From Pseudothermotoga sp. (GTDB lineage: Bacteria; Thermotogota; Thermotogae; Thermotogales; DSM-5069), in the NCBI GenBank assembly GCA_003510135.1, contig DOKY01000007.1, positions 13,378 through 27,581 on the forward strand: a stretch of 14,204 nucleotides of DNA, read 5' to 3'. The stretch's first letter is position 1, and every line of letters begins with the position of its first letter. The position numbers and the translations under genes are program-made. Under the pieces are notes generated by a model that saw only the letters and a program-made list of their open reading frames with translations, was not told where the DNA came from and searched no databases. Below are positions 14,188-14,204 of the stretch, one piece after another.

Positions 14188-14204
14188 AAAAAAAAAAAAA
14201 AAAA
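14188..14204. repeat. Terminal run of 17 A
   Basis: The + strand ends in 17 consecutive A residues, directly upstream of the operon. Its position exactly at the window edge suggests a contig end broken by, or falsely extended into, a homopolymer. If genuine, it would be a T-tract upstream of the operon. Confidence 0.7.

Noticed and set aside
14150..14204. Possible promoter boxes (TTGTTT and GATAAG) upstream of parA
   Set aside because: The match to sigma-70 boxes is poor, the spacing was picked by eye, and the region borders a suspect homopolymer end.
1..14204. CRISPR array, tRNA, rRNA, insertion sequence or prophage genes
   Set aside because: Reading both strands showed no spaced direct repeats, no cloverleaf sequence, no transposase or integrase motif and no terminal inverted repeats; the window is almost fully occupied by the genes listed.

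Overview
The window looks like a contig from a thermophilic bacterium of the phylum Thermotogota, probably of the Pseudothermotoga type. This rests on protein style (two CheX-type phosphatases, a family first characterised in Thermotoga maritima, and Thermotoga-like CheA, CheR and CheB), roughly balanced base composition by eye, and strong Shine-Dalgarno sites with frequent GTG starts. It is a judgement from the sequence only. The left edge cuts a gene on the + strand and the right edge ends in 17 A residues, so the window may be a whole short contig.

Layout. Bases 1-117 (+) hold the last codons of prfB (release factor 2). Bases 118-306 have no assigned gene; they contain a palindrome, a stem-loop and a 34-codon coding-like stretch on the - strand. 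Everything else, 307-14134, is one very compact - strand operon. Its genes overlap by up to 4 nt or are separated by at most about 13 nt. In transcription order they are: ParA-type ATPase; small TPR protein with a ParB-like N-terminal peptide; lidless Hsp70; HEAT-repeat protein; CheR; CheY-like receiver; CheA with two HPt domains and a third degenerate one; soluble chemoreceptor with two signalling tips; triple-domain CheW; CheB; second CheY; two CheX-like proteins; and a broken receiver/HD-GYP gene.

Interpretation. All core parts of a chemosensory array are present, but no gene encodes a transmembrane or periplasmic sensor and no flagellar gene is seen. The receptor is cytoplasmic and has two tips, like the double-signalling-domain receptor DosM of Vibrio cholerae cytoplasmic arrays. 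The operon is headed by a ParA ATPase and a small protein beginning SKRLGRGLDVFL, which resembles the N-terminal peptide by which ParB/Spo0J stimulates ParA/Soj. The simplest reading is a free-standing cytoplasmic array placed and partitioned by ParA over the nucleoid, as in the Rhodobacter sphaeroides PpfA/TlpT system. Here the ParB-like peptide sits on a separate TPR adaptor, and a lidless Hsp70 and a HEAT protein serve as candidate assembly factors. Adaptation would use CheR and CheB, and signal termination the two CheX proteins. The original output may have been c-di-GMP turnover by the terminal HD-GYP regulator, which is now disrupted by a deletion and frame change.
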